DNA of 51,447 nt from assembly GCA_040226215.1 (NCBI GenBank), contig JAVKFF010000159.1, positions 1 through 51,447 on the forward strand. Reading direction: 5' to 3'. The notes beneath the pieces are model-generated. The model did not search any database and was not told the DNA's origin. It was given only the letters and a program-made list of their open reading frames with translations. Shown piece by piece: positions 1 through 7,262 of this stretch; the first letter of the stretch is position 1; every line of letters starts with the position of its first letter. A program made the position numbers and the translations under genes. Source of the stretch: JAVKFF01 sp040226215. GTDB lineage: Bacteria; Pseudomonadota; Alphaproteobacteria; DSM-16000; Inquilinaceae.

Positions 1-401
1 CGGAAGGTAATGCCGTGGCGCCGTTCGCCGTCGACGAGGGCGCCGTGGATGCCGTCGAGGACGGTATCGAAGGCGATCCCGCGCCCGGTATGGCCTTGCG
101 GGTCGAAGAAGATCTCGACATGGCGAACGTTCTCCGCCGCCACGCGGGTGAGATAGGCGGCCGTCAGGTCGCGGAAGTCCGCCTCGGTCCGCAGCACCGA
201 CATGCCCTGATAGTAGAGATTGAGGAAATCCTGCAACTCCCCGAAATCGTAGGCCGCGGCGACCTCCTGTTCGGTGGCGTAAGGCAGGTCGACGCCGTTG
301 CGGCGGGCCAGCGCGAGCATCATCGCCGGCTCCAGGCTGCCCTCGATGTGCATGTGCAGTTCGACCTTGGGCAGGCCGCCGATGAAGGGGCTGATGCGCA
401 T
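1..401 (-). CDS. Adenine/adenosine deaminase, 5' part (runs off the window)
   Basis: The reverse strand encodes 133 residues of an A_deaminase-family hydrolase that continues past position 1. It starts MRISPFIGGLPKVELHMH, and the His16-x-His18 pair followed by IEGSLEP is the first metal-binding motif of the family. The later stretch EIFFDPQGHTGRG resembles the adenine deaminase (AAH1-like) branch more than classical adenosine deaminase, so the likely reaction is hydrolytic deamination of adenine to hypoxanthine in purine salvage. The start is the ATG at 401-399, with a GGAG ribosome binding site about 10 bases upstream. It is divergent from the esterase gene at 664. The catalytic Glu and the remaining metal ligands lie outside the window, so substrate choice is uncertain. 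Confidence 0.85.
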   Translation of the reverse strand, partial: MRISPFIGGLPKVELHMHIEGSLEPAMMLALARRNGVDLPYATEQEVAAAYDFGELQDFLNLYYQGMSVLRTEADFRDLTAAYLTRVAAENVRHVEIFFDPQGHTGRGIAFDTVLDGIHGALVDGERRHGITF

Positions 402-494
402 GCGAGATCTCCGGCGGTGGACTTGCGGGAGATTGACAGATTCCGTGGGTCGATCAACCGTCCATCCCGGCGGACGCGGAGCAGGGCCGGGTTC

Positions 495-541
495 TAACCG
501 CCGGGTTGTAACCGCCGGGTTGTGACCGCCGGGTTGTAACC
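495..541. repeat. 14-bp tandem repeat, three units plus a partial fourth
   Basis: The unit TAACCGCCGGGTTG occurs at 495-508 and 509-522, and with one change at 523-536. A fourth partial copy runs to 541. It lies in the 262-bp gap between the divergent deaminase and esterase genes. The AACC and GGTT ends of each unit can pair, so the array could fold into small hairpins. No function can be assigned. Confidence 0.7.
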
Positions 542-663
542 ATTGTGTCGCCGAAGCATCGCGAAACGGAGATGCGAGGCTGGTAGCAGAGGATGGCCTC
601 GCCATCGCATCTCGCGATCGCGGTATCCGCTCCCCCGCTTCCCGCCAATGGAGGTAACGCCTC

Positions 664-2880
664 ATGACCCGTCGCCTGTCGCGCGCCTGGCTGTTCGCCA
701 CGACCGCACTTGCCCTGCCGATCGCTCTTTCCACCGCCGCCCAGGCCCAGCACTTCGAGCGCATCGTCACCTGGCCCGTGTTCCAGAATCTGGGCGAGGG
801 TGTGGATCCGGCGACGCAGACCGTCGCCGAGATCGTCGCGGCCAGCGATGATGGCATGATGCTGGTCTACACCGACAGCCCGGGCGAGGCCATCGGCATG
901 GTCGACATCAGCGATCCGGCCGCGCCCGTGGCCGCCGGCCGCGTTGCGCTGGGCGGCGAGCCGACATCGGTCGTGGTGCATGGGGCAAGTGCCTTTGCCG
1001 GCGTCAACACCTCGGCGAGCTTCGTCGAGCCGTCCGGCCATGTGGCCGTGGTCGACCTCGCCACAGCCGAAATCACGGCGACCTGCGACGTGGGCGGCCA
1101 GCCAGACAGCGTCGCCATCAGCCCCGATGGCGGCTATCTGGCGATCGCCATCGAGAACGAGCGCGACGAGGATCTGAACGACGGGGAGATCCCGCAATTG
1201 CCGGCCGGTCACCTGGCGGTCTTCGAACTCGCCGACGGGGCGATCGCCAATTGCGACGCGGCGACCCTCGTCGACCTGACCGGGCTGGCCGAGGTTGCTG
1301 GTGAAGATCCGGAGCCGGAATATGTCGACATCAACGCCGACAACATCGCGGTCGTCACGCTGCAGGAGAACAACCACCTGGCGCTGGTCGACCTTGCCAA
1401 TGGCGCGGTGGTCAACCACTTCCCCGCCGGCAGTGTCTCGCTGCAGGCCGTCGACACCGAGGATGATGGCGTGATCCAGGGCACGGGTTCGCTGGCCGAC
1501 GTGCCGCGCGAGCCCGATGCGGTGCAGTGGATCGGCACCGACCGCCTCGTCACCGCCAACGAGGGCGACTACGAAGGCGGTTCGCGGGGCTTCACCATCT
1601 TCTCCGCCGAGGGCGAGGTGCTGTACGACGCCGGCAACGCCTTCGAGCATCTCGGCATGATGATCGGCCACTTCCCGGACGACCGGGGCGACAACAAGGG
1701 CACCGAGCCGGAAGGTGCGGAGGTCGCCCGCTTCGGCGACGAGACGCTGATCTTCATCAACTCCGAGCGCGGCAACTTCGTCGCCGTCTACCGCGACACC
1801 GGCGCGGAACCGGAGCTTCTCGACGTGCTGCCGACGGCGGTCGGTCCGGAGGGCAGCGTCGCCATCCCGTCGCGCGGCCTGTTCGCCGTCGCCACGGAGG
1901 AGGACAGCGAGGAGGACGGCATCCGCGGCTCGCTGGTGCTGTTCAGCCGCACCGCGGACCAGGCGGTCTATCCCCAGCTCGTCTCCGCGACCGACGCCGC
2001 GACCGGCGCGCCGATCGGCTGGGGCGCGCTGTCCGGCCTGACGACAGCGGCCGATGGCGAAAGCCTGCTGGCAGTCTCCGACAGCTATTATGCCGAAAGC
2101 CGCATCTTCACCATCGAGCCCTCGCAGGTGCCGGCGATGATCACCGGCTATACCACGCTGACCCTGGACGGTACCCCGGTGGCCTATGACCTCGAGGGCA
2201 TCGCGCTGCGCCAAGGTGGCGGCTATTGGGTCGTGTCCGAGGGAAGCCTCGGTGCCGAACGGCCGAACCTGCTGCTGGCCGTCGCCGAGGATGGCACAGT
2301 CGAGGCCGAGATCGGCCTGCCCACGGACGTGACGGCGCTGATGCGCAACAACGGCTTCGAGGGCGTCGCCGCCTGGGAGGACGAGGGAACCGAGCGGGTG
2401 GTCGTGGCTTTCCAGCGCGAATGGGAGGGTGATCCTGCCCGGCATGTCCGCCTCGGCGTCTACACGCCGTCGGAGGAGAGCTGGCGCTTCGTCTACTATC
2501 CGATCGAGGCGGTCTCCAGCCCGCGCGGCGGCTGGGTCGGCCTGTCGGAGATCACGTCGCTCGGCGACGGCCGCTTCGCCGTGCTGGAGCGCGACAACCA
2601 GCCCGGCAGCTATGCCACCTTCAAGGTGCTGACGGTGATCTCGCTGGCCGACGTCACCCCGGTCGCGCAGGGCGGCGATATCCCGGTGGTCGAGAAGACC
2701 GTGGCGATCGACATCCTGGCCGCCATGCTGGAGAGCAATGGCTGGATCAGCGACAAGCCGGAAGGCATCGCGGTGACCGCCGACGGCGCGATCTGGCTGG
2801 TGTCCGACAACGACGGCGTGGAGGATGCCACGGGCGAGACGATCTTCCGCACCATCGGCACGGTCGACGATCTGAACTGA
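664..2880 (+). CDS. Exported phytase-like esterase with N-terminal beta-propeller
   Basis: This 738-residue protein has a Sec signal peptide (about residues 1-29, ending AAQAQ). A long beta-propeller region follows, resembling the choice-of-anchor I domain, with repeats such as GHVAVVDLATAEI and PDSVAISPDGGYLAIA. The C-terminal third (from about residue 450) resembles the esterase-like phytase domain (PF13449), with DLEGIALRQGGGYWVVSEGS and KPEGIAVTADGAIWLVSDNDG. Such proteins are periplasmic or secreted phosphoesterases of poorly known substrate. The ATG at 664 has a GGAGG ribosome binding site 10 bases upstream. The gene stands alone and is followed by a GC-rich hairpin. The domain call is good; the substrate is not predictable. 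Confidence 0.8.
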   Translation: MTRRLSRAWLFATTALALPIALSTAAQAQHFERIVTWPVFQNLGEGVDPATQTVAEIVAASDDGMMLVYTDSPGEAIGMVDISDPAAPVAAGRVALGGEPTSVVVHGASAFAGVNTSASFVEPSGHVAVVDLATAEITATCDVGGQPDSVAISPDGGYLAIAIENERDEDLNDGEIPQLPAGHLAVFELADGAIANCDAATLVDLTGLAEVAGEDPEPEYVDINADNIAVVTLQENNHLALVDLANGAVVNHFPAGSVSLQAVDTEDDGVIQGTGSLADVPREPDAVQWIGTDRLVTANEGDYEGGSRGFTIFSAEGEVLYDAGNAFEHLGMMIGHFPDDRGDNKGTEPEGAEVARFGDETLIFINSERGNFVAVYRDTGAEPELLDVLPTAVGPEGSVAIPSRGLFAVATEEDSEEDGIRGSLVLFSRTADQAVYPQLVSATDAATGAPIGWGALSGLTTAADGESLLAVSDSYYAESRIFTIEPSQVPAMITGYTTLTLDGTPVAYDLEGIALRQGGGYWVVSEGSLGAERPNLLLAVAEDGTVEAEIGLPTDVTALMRNNGFEGVAAWEDEGTERVVVAFQREWEGDPARHVRLGVYTPSEESWRFVYYPIEAVSSPRGGWVGLSEITSLGDGRFAVLERDNQPGSYATFKVLTVISLADVTPVAQGGDIPVVEKTVAIDILAAMLESNGWISDKPEGIAVTADGAIWLVSDNDGVEDATGETIFRTIGTVDDLN

Positions 2881-2911
2881 GGACGGTCGACATCCCGGGA
2901 CGAGAAGGCGA

Positions 2912-2935
2912 TGGGCCGGCCGGTGCGCCGGCCCA
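2912..2935 (+). terminator. GC-rich hairpin after the esterase gene
   Basis: TGGGCCGGC at 2912-2920 pairs with GCCGGCCCA at 2927-2935 across a 6-base loop. It lies 32 bases after the stop codon. Only a short, interrupted T run follows, so termination efficiency is uncertain. Confidence 0.5.
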
Positions 2936-3009
2936 CTCGCTTTCCGATCTCCCTTGAAACGCGCGCCTGTCAGGGCCGACTCCCGAAGGAGGCTGCCCAC
3001 AACGGCGGA

Positions 3010-3053
3010 TTGACTTTCACCTTCCGCTATTGTTACCTACTAGTCAGTAACAA
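3010..3053 (+). promoter_or_regulatory. Promoter with TetR-type operator upstream of tctC
   Basis: A -35-like TTGACT lies at 3010-3015. A 24-bp imperfect palindrome covers 3030-3053: TTGTTACCTACT followed by AGTCAGTAACAA, with 10 of 12 positions symmetric. Centred CTAG flanked by GTTAC/GTAAC is the usual shape of a TetR-family operator, and it covers the expected -10 region. The only TetR gene nearby closes the same operon (6303-7019). Autoregulation by that protein is inference. Confidence 0.6.
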
Positions 3054-3068
3054 CGGGAGGTAATCACA

Positions 3069-4088
3069 ATGAAGATGCGTTCTCTGAGCATTTCGTCCGT
3101 CTCCATGGCCGTGTTGCTGGCCTTCAGTGGGCCGTCGCTCGCCCAGTGGGAGCCGGACCGGCCCATCAACATCATCGTGCCGTGGGCCGCTGGCGGCTCC
3201 ACCGACCAGGTGACCCGCGTCGTCGCCCCGATCCTGGAGGAGGCGCTCGGCACCGAGGTGGTCGTCGTCAACCAGCCTGGCGCCTCGGGCTCCATCGGCA
3301 CCCAGGCCGCGCTCGACGCGCCGCGGGACGGCTATACCTGGACCGCCAACGCGATCGCCAACAACGCGACCTACGCGATCACCGGGCTGGTCGAGAACAC
3401 CTCGATCGACGACTACCGGATCTACCTGCACGTCGCCAACGTGCCTGTGGTCAGCGTCAACGTCGATTCGCAGTATCAGACCTTCGACGACCTGCTGGCG
3501 GCGATGGAGGGCGAGGAGATCACCATCGGCACGGCCGGCGTGAATTCGTCGGGCGGCATGGCGCTGGCGGCGCTGGAAGAGGCCAGTGACGGCGCCTTCC
3601 ACGGCCGCATGGTCACCTATGACGGTGGCAACCCGGCGGTCATCGCGGCGGCCAGCGGCGAGGTGATCGCCACCACCCAGCTGGCCGTCGAACAGGCGGA
3701 GATGATCCGCGCCGATCGCCTGCGCCCGCTGACGGTTCTGTCCGACCGTCCGCTCAGCATCGAGGGCATCGACCCGATCCCGCCGATCACCGACTTCTTG
3801 CCCGATTTCCCCGTCGCGGCGGACTATTTCGGCGTCTTCATCCCGGTCGGCGCGCCGCAGGAGGTGTATGACACGGTCGACCAGGTCTGGGAGGAGCACG
3901 TCATGAACTCCCAGGCGCTGCAGGACTATGCCCAGAGCCAGGGTGCGGTCTTCGCACCCAGCTATGGCGACGCCGCCCTGGAGGTGGCAATGCCGGTTGT
4001 CATCGCCGAAGCCTGCGCCCGCGTCACCCGTGGCGAGGCGGTTGTCGATCCCTCCGAGATCGGCATCGACTGCCCCGAGGGCGAATAA
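3069..4088 (+). CDS. tctC: Tripartite tricarboxylate transporter substrate-binding protein TctC
   Basis: This 339-residue periplasmic binding protein is of the Bug/TctC type. The signal peptide is residues 1-26, ending PSLAQ. The mature N-terminus WEPDRPINIIVPWAAGGSTD matches the family signature (P-x-I-x-I-V-P-x-A-A-G-G-x-x-D), and NQPGASGSIG follows. It captures a small carboxylate and delivers it to the TctAB membrane complex. The ATG at 3069 follows GGGAGG. It is the first gene of tctC-tctB-tctA-tetR, with a stable hairpin between it and tctB that may keep the binding protein in excess over the membrane parts. The ligand (citrate or another carboxylate) cannot be read from sequence. Confidence 0.93.
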   Translation: MKMRSLSISSVSMAVLLAFSGPSLAQWEPDRPINIIVPWAAGGSTDQVTRVVAPILEEALGTEVVVVNQPGASGSIGTQAALDAPRDGYTWTANAIANNATYAITGLVENTSIDDYRIYLHVANVPVVSVNVDSQYQTFDDLLAAMEGEEITIGTAGVNSSGGMALAALEEASDGAFHGRMVTYDGGNPAVIAAASGEVIATTQLAVEQAEMIRADRLRPLTVLSDRPLSIEGIDPIPPITDFLPDFPVAADYFGVFIPVGAPQEVYDTVDQVWEEHVMNSQALQDYAQSQGAVFAPSYGDAALEVAMPVVIAEACARVTRGEAVVDPSEIGIDCPEGE

Positions 4089-4096
4089 GGGAAAGC

Positions 4097-4140
4097 GGGA
4101 AACCGCGCATCGGCACGTCCGCCGAACCGCGCGGTTTCCC
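4097..4140 (+). promoter_or_regulatory. Intercistronic hairpin between tctC and tctB
   Basis: GGGAAACCGCGC at 4097-4108 pairs perfectly with GCGCGGTTTCCC at 4129-4140 across a 20-base loop, 8 bases after the tctC stop. It has no T tract. It could be a partial terminator or a 3'-end stabiliser that raises tctC transcript levels relative to tctBA. Confidence 0.6.
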
Positions 4141-4240
4141 CGCCCCCAGGCATCGGATATTGATGTTCGGTACGTGAAGGCGAGCCGTCGACGGGTTCCG
4201 GACCCGTCGGCGCGCGCCGCCGCTCGACACTGACGGTATC

Positions 4241-4768
4241 ATGCGCATCAGCTCAGCCACTGCGGACTTCGTCACGGCGGTCGTGTTCTTCGCGATCGGC
4301 ATGGCCATGTTGATCGGCGGCTACACGATGGATCGGCTGGAGTTCCGCGACATCCACCCCGCCAGCATCCCCGGCCTGTTGCCGATGTTCCTGGGCGCGG
4401 CCCTGATGATCTGCGCCGTTCTGCTGGCACTGAGCGCCCGCAAGGCGTGGCCGGCCGACGATGCGGACGCGACGGCCACAGCCGCTCCGGATGCCGAGCG
4501 TGAAGACGATGGCGGTACGTCGTCGCGCAACCTCGTCGTGGCCGGCGGGCTCAGCCTCGTCTACGCGTTGATCCTGGTCGGCTGGCTGCCCTTCTTCGTC
4601 GCCACGGCCATCTATATCGCGGTGTTCATCTTCGTCTTCTCGGCGCCCTTCAAGGGCTCCGGACGACGCCTGGCGCTGATCACGGTGCTTGCGGCGGGCT
4701 TCGGCCTCGCCATGTCGGCGGCGATCGCCGGTCTCTTCCAGTACGGTTTCCTGGTGAGGCTGCCGTGA
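4241..4768 (+). CDS. tctB: Tripartite tricarboxylate transporter small membrane subunit TctB
   Basis: This is a 175-residue integral membrane protein of the TctB family. Hydrophobic segments lie near residues 8-28, 43-66, 93-118 and 128-170. A polar loop rich in Asp/Ala (about residues 70-90, DDADATATAAPDAERED) separates the two halves. It partners with TctA in the inner membrane and receives solute from TctC. The start is the ATG at 4241, after a 152-bp gap containing the hairpin. The stop overlaps the tctA start (GTGA at 4765-4768), so translation is probably coupled. Confidence 0.88.
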   Translation: MRISSATADFVTAVVFFAIGMAMLIGGYTMDRLEFRDIHPASIPGLLPMFLGAALMICAVLLALSARKAWPADDADATATAAPDAEREDDGGTSSRNLVVAGGLSLVYALILVGWLPFFVATAIYIAVFIFVFSAPFKGSGRRLALITVLAAGFGLAMSAAIAGLFQYGFLVRLP

Positions 4769-6306
4769 TCGACAATTTCGCCGCGGTCGGCGAGGCCTTC
4801 GTCAACCTCGCCACCTTCACCTCGCTCTTCCATGTTGCCTGGGCGACGCTGCTCGGCATCTTCGTGGGCAGTCTGCCGGGGCTGACCGCGACCATGGGCG
4901 TGGCGCTGTTGACCACGCTGACCTACACGCTGGACCGCGACAGCGCCATCCTGGTCCTGATCTGCATGTATGTCGGCGCCATCTATGGCGGCAGCCGCAG
5001 CGCCATCCTCCTTAACATTCCCGGCACGCCGGCCAGCGCCGCCACCGCGCTCGACGGCTATCCGCTGGCTCAGCGCGGGCAGGCGGGCTACGCCATGGCG
5101 CTGGCGACGGCCGGATCGGCACTGGGAACGCTGGTCGGCATCCTGCTGCTGATCCTGCTCGCCCCGCCGCTGGCGGAGGCGGCCCTGCGCTTCGGCTCGT
5201 TCGAGTTCTTCTGGCTGGCCTTGTTCGGCATCGTCATCTCCGGCCAGCTCACCGGCGGCAATCCGCTCAAGGGCTACATTGCCGGCCTGCTGGGGCTGAT
5301 GGTGGCGATGATCGGCTCCGACGGCATCCACGCCCATATCCGCTTCAACTTCGGGCTCCAGGATCTGAATGGCGGCATCGGCCTGATCCCGGCCATGGTC
5401 GGTGCCTTCGGCTTCGCCGAGGTGCTGACGGTGATGTGGCAGGCCAGGGGCAAGGTGGTCAGCAGCCAGAAGGGCAAAGACCGCATCCTGCCGCGCTTCA
5501 TCCATCTCTGGCGCTACAAGTTCACCATCGGCCGCTCTGGCATCATCGGCACGATGGTCGGCATCATCCCCGGCGTGGGGGAGGACATCGGCGCCTGGGC
5601 TTCCTATGCGGTGGCGCGGCGGACCAGCAAGGAGCGCCACGAGTTCGGCAAGGGCTCGACCGAGGGGCTGACGGCGGCGGAGACCGGCAACAGCGCCGTG
5701 GTGCCGGGCGCCCTGATCCCGGCCCTGACCCTGGCGGTACCCGGCTCCGCGCCGGCGGCGGTGCTGATCGCCGCCCTGTTCATCCACGGTGTGCGCCCCG
5801 GCCCGATGATCATGATCGAGCAGCCGGACTTCATCTTCTCCGTCGCCGTGATGCTGATCTTCGCCACCATCGCCATAGCCGTGTACGGACTGCTCCTCAC
5901 CCGGCTCTTCGTGCAGATCCTGAAGGTGCCGCGTGAGGTGCTGATGCCGATCGTCTTCACGCTCTGCGTGATCGGCCCCTATGCCCTGACCCAGCGGCCC
6001 TTCGACATCTGGGTGATGGTGGCCTTCGGCGTCGTCGGCTTCGTGCTCCGGCAGATGCACTATCCGATGGCGCCCCTGGTTCTGGGCATCATCCTCGGCG
6101 ACCTGCTGGACAAGAGCCTGCGCCGGGGGCTGACGCTGAGCGACGGCGACCTGATGCCATTCGTCACGCGGCCGATCTCCGCCGTCTTCGCCCTGCTGAT
6201 CGTCATCACCATCGCCTTCAACTTTCCTGCGGTGCGCCGGCTCACCGGCCGGGCGCTGGGCTTTGGCCGAAGGCGGCAGGGCGACGATGCCGGAGGGGGA
6301 CCGTGA
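4765..6306 (+). CDS. tctA: Tripartite tricarboxylate transporter large permease TctA
   Basis: This 513-residue polytopic permease has the family's GSLPGLTATMGVALL near the N-terminus and NIPGTPASAATALDGYPLAQRG after it. The second inverted-repeat half shows IIPGVGEDIGAWASY and VPGSAPAAVLIAAL. It is the sodium- or proton-coupled channel of the TctABC importer. The GTG start at 4765 overlaps the tctB stop. Its own stop overlaps the GTG of the TetR gene by four bases, so the four genes form one operon. Confidence 0.95.
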   Translation: MIDNFAAVGEAFVNLATFTSLFHVAWATLLGIFVGSLPGLTATMGVALLTTLTYTLDRDSAILVLICMYVGAIYGGSRSAILLNIPGTPASAATALDGYPLAQRGQAGYAMALATAGSALGTLVGILLLILLAPPLAEAALRFGSFEFFWLALFGIVISGQLTGGNPLKGYIAGLLGLMVAMIGSDGIHAHIRFNFGLQDLNGGIGLIPAMVGAFGFAEVLTVMWQARGKVVSSQKGKDRILPRFIHLWRYKFTIGRSGIIGTMVGIIPGVGEDIGAWASYAVARRTSKERHEFGKGSTEGLTAAETGNSAVVPGALIPALTLAVPGSAPAAVLIAALFIHGVRPGPMIMIEQPDFIFSVAVMLIFATIAIAVYGLLLTRLFVQILKVPREVLMPIVFTLCVIGPYALTQRPFDIWVMVAFGVVGFVLRQMHYPMAPLVLGIILGDLLDKSLRRGLTLSDGDLMPFVTRPISAVFALLIVITIAFNFPAVRRLTGRALGFGRRRQGDDAGGGP

Positions 6307-7019
6307 GCCGTCCCGCCCGGCCGCGCGTCGCCCGCCAGGCGCCTGACCCAGCGGGTGCGCCGTCACCGGGCGTTAGCGGTACCAAGCGCAAGCCGGCGAG
6401 GGGCCCGCAGCGGCGCGACGCCGAGCGCTCCAAGCGCCAGATCCTCGACGCCGCCCTGGTTGAATTCGCCGAACGCGGCCTGGCCGGGGCCCGCATCGAC
6501 CACATCGCCGCGCGGGCGGGCTTGAGCAAGCCCTTGATCTACAGCTATTTCGGCGACAAGGACGACCTCTACGCCGCTGCCCTGCGCGAGGCCTATGTGC
6601 AGATCCGCGAGGGCGAGCGCGATCTCGACCTCGATCTCAAGGACCCCGAGGAGGCGATCCGCACGTTGGTCGCCTTCACCCTCGACCACTTCCGGCGCAA
6701 GCCCTGGTTCATCTCCATGCTGAATACCGAGAACCTGCTGGGCGGCGGCACGGTCAGGCGGATCAGCGATGTCGGCGCCATCCAGTCGCCGCTGATCGAG
6801 CGTCTGCGCAAGGTGCTCGACCGCGGCGTCGAGCGCGGCCTGTTCCGGCCGGGGGTCGAGCCGGTCGACCTCTACGTCACTATCGCCTCGCTGTGCTACT
6901 TCCCGATCTCCAACGCGCACACGCTGCGCGCCGTCTTCGGCTGCCCGATCGACGACGCCTGGCTGGCTCAACGCGAGCGTGACGCCCAAGAGATGGTGGT
7001 GCGCTTCCTGCGGCCGTAG
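6303..7019 (+). CDS. TetR/AcrR-family regulator of the tct operon
   Basis: This 238-residue protein has an Arg/Pro-rich N-terminal tail of about 45 residues. A TetR helix-turn-helix follows (KRQILDAALVEFAERGL ... IAARAGLSKPLIYSYFGDKDDLYAAAL, about residues 46-95). The all-helical C-terminal ligand domain has FRRKPWFISMLNTENL. The GTG start overlaps the tctA stop (GTGA). Being last in the transport operon, it probably senses the imported carboxylate or a product and binds the palindrome at 3030-3053. The regulator role is secure from the fold; target and ligand are inferred. Confidence 0.88.
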   Translation: MSRPARPRVARQAPDPAGAPSPGVSGTKRKPARGPQRRDAERSKRQILDAALVEFAERGLAGARIDHIAARAGLSKPLIYSYFGDKDDLYAAALREAYVQIREGERDLDLDLKDPEEAIRTLVAFTLDHFRRKPWFISMLNTENLLGGGTVRRISDVGAIQSPLIERLRKVLDRGVERGLFRPGVEPVDLYVTIASLCYFPISNAHTLRAVFGCPIDDAWLAQRERDAQEMVVRFLRP

Positions 7020-7204
7020 GCCAGGACCGATAGCCGTCCGGACGCGGTGCGGATACGGATCGCGCGGGACCATCAGGCGCGCCACGCGGGGCATCGCCGC
7101 ACCTCACTGCCGCCCACGCAGCAGCCTCCTCCTTGCTTGCCCTGAAGCCGCCTGCCGTGTTCGGGAGCTTTGACTCAGGTCATTGCCGGAGAGGGCGGAA
7201 TGCG

Positions 7205-7229
7205 GTAAATTAGAATTATTCTAATTTAC
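7205..7229. promoter_or_regulatory. Perfect 25-bp palindrome, PerR/Irr (Fur family) box for katG
   Basis: GTAAATTAGAAT at 7205-7216 and its exact reverse complement at 7218-7229 surround a central T. The core TTAGAATTATTCTAA matches the known Per box (TTATAATNATTATAA) at all but two positions, and it also resembles the Irr iron control element (TTTAGAA-N3-TTCTAAA). It lies 33 bases before the katG start, where a Fur-family repressor would block transcription. It is strikingly AT-rich for its surroundings. Confidence 0.75.
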
Positions 7230-7262
7230 GAGCGCGGGATCCCCCGCCCGAAGGAGGAAAAG

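Noticed and set aside
15..497. 160-codon plus-strand frame at the window start
   Set aside because: It mirrors the deaminase gene on the minus strand, whose HMHIEGSLEP and FFDPQGHTGRG motifs are clear.
454..3000. 848-codon open frame on the minus strand
   Set aside because: It is the antisense shadow of the esterase gene: Arg/Asp/Gly-rich with no domain, while the plus-strand frame has a signal peptide, recognisable domains and a ribosome binding site.
4612..6366. 584-codon minus-strand frame opposite tctB/tctA
   Set aside because: It is a GC-driven shadow of the permease genes: His/Asp/Gln-rich, without domain or ribosome binding site.
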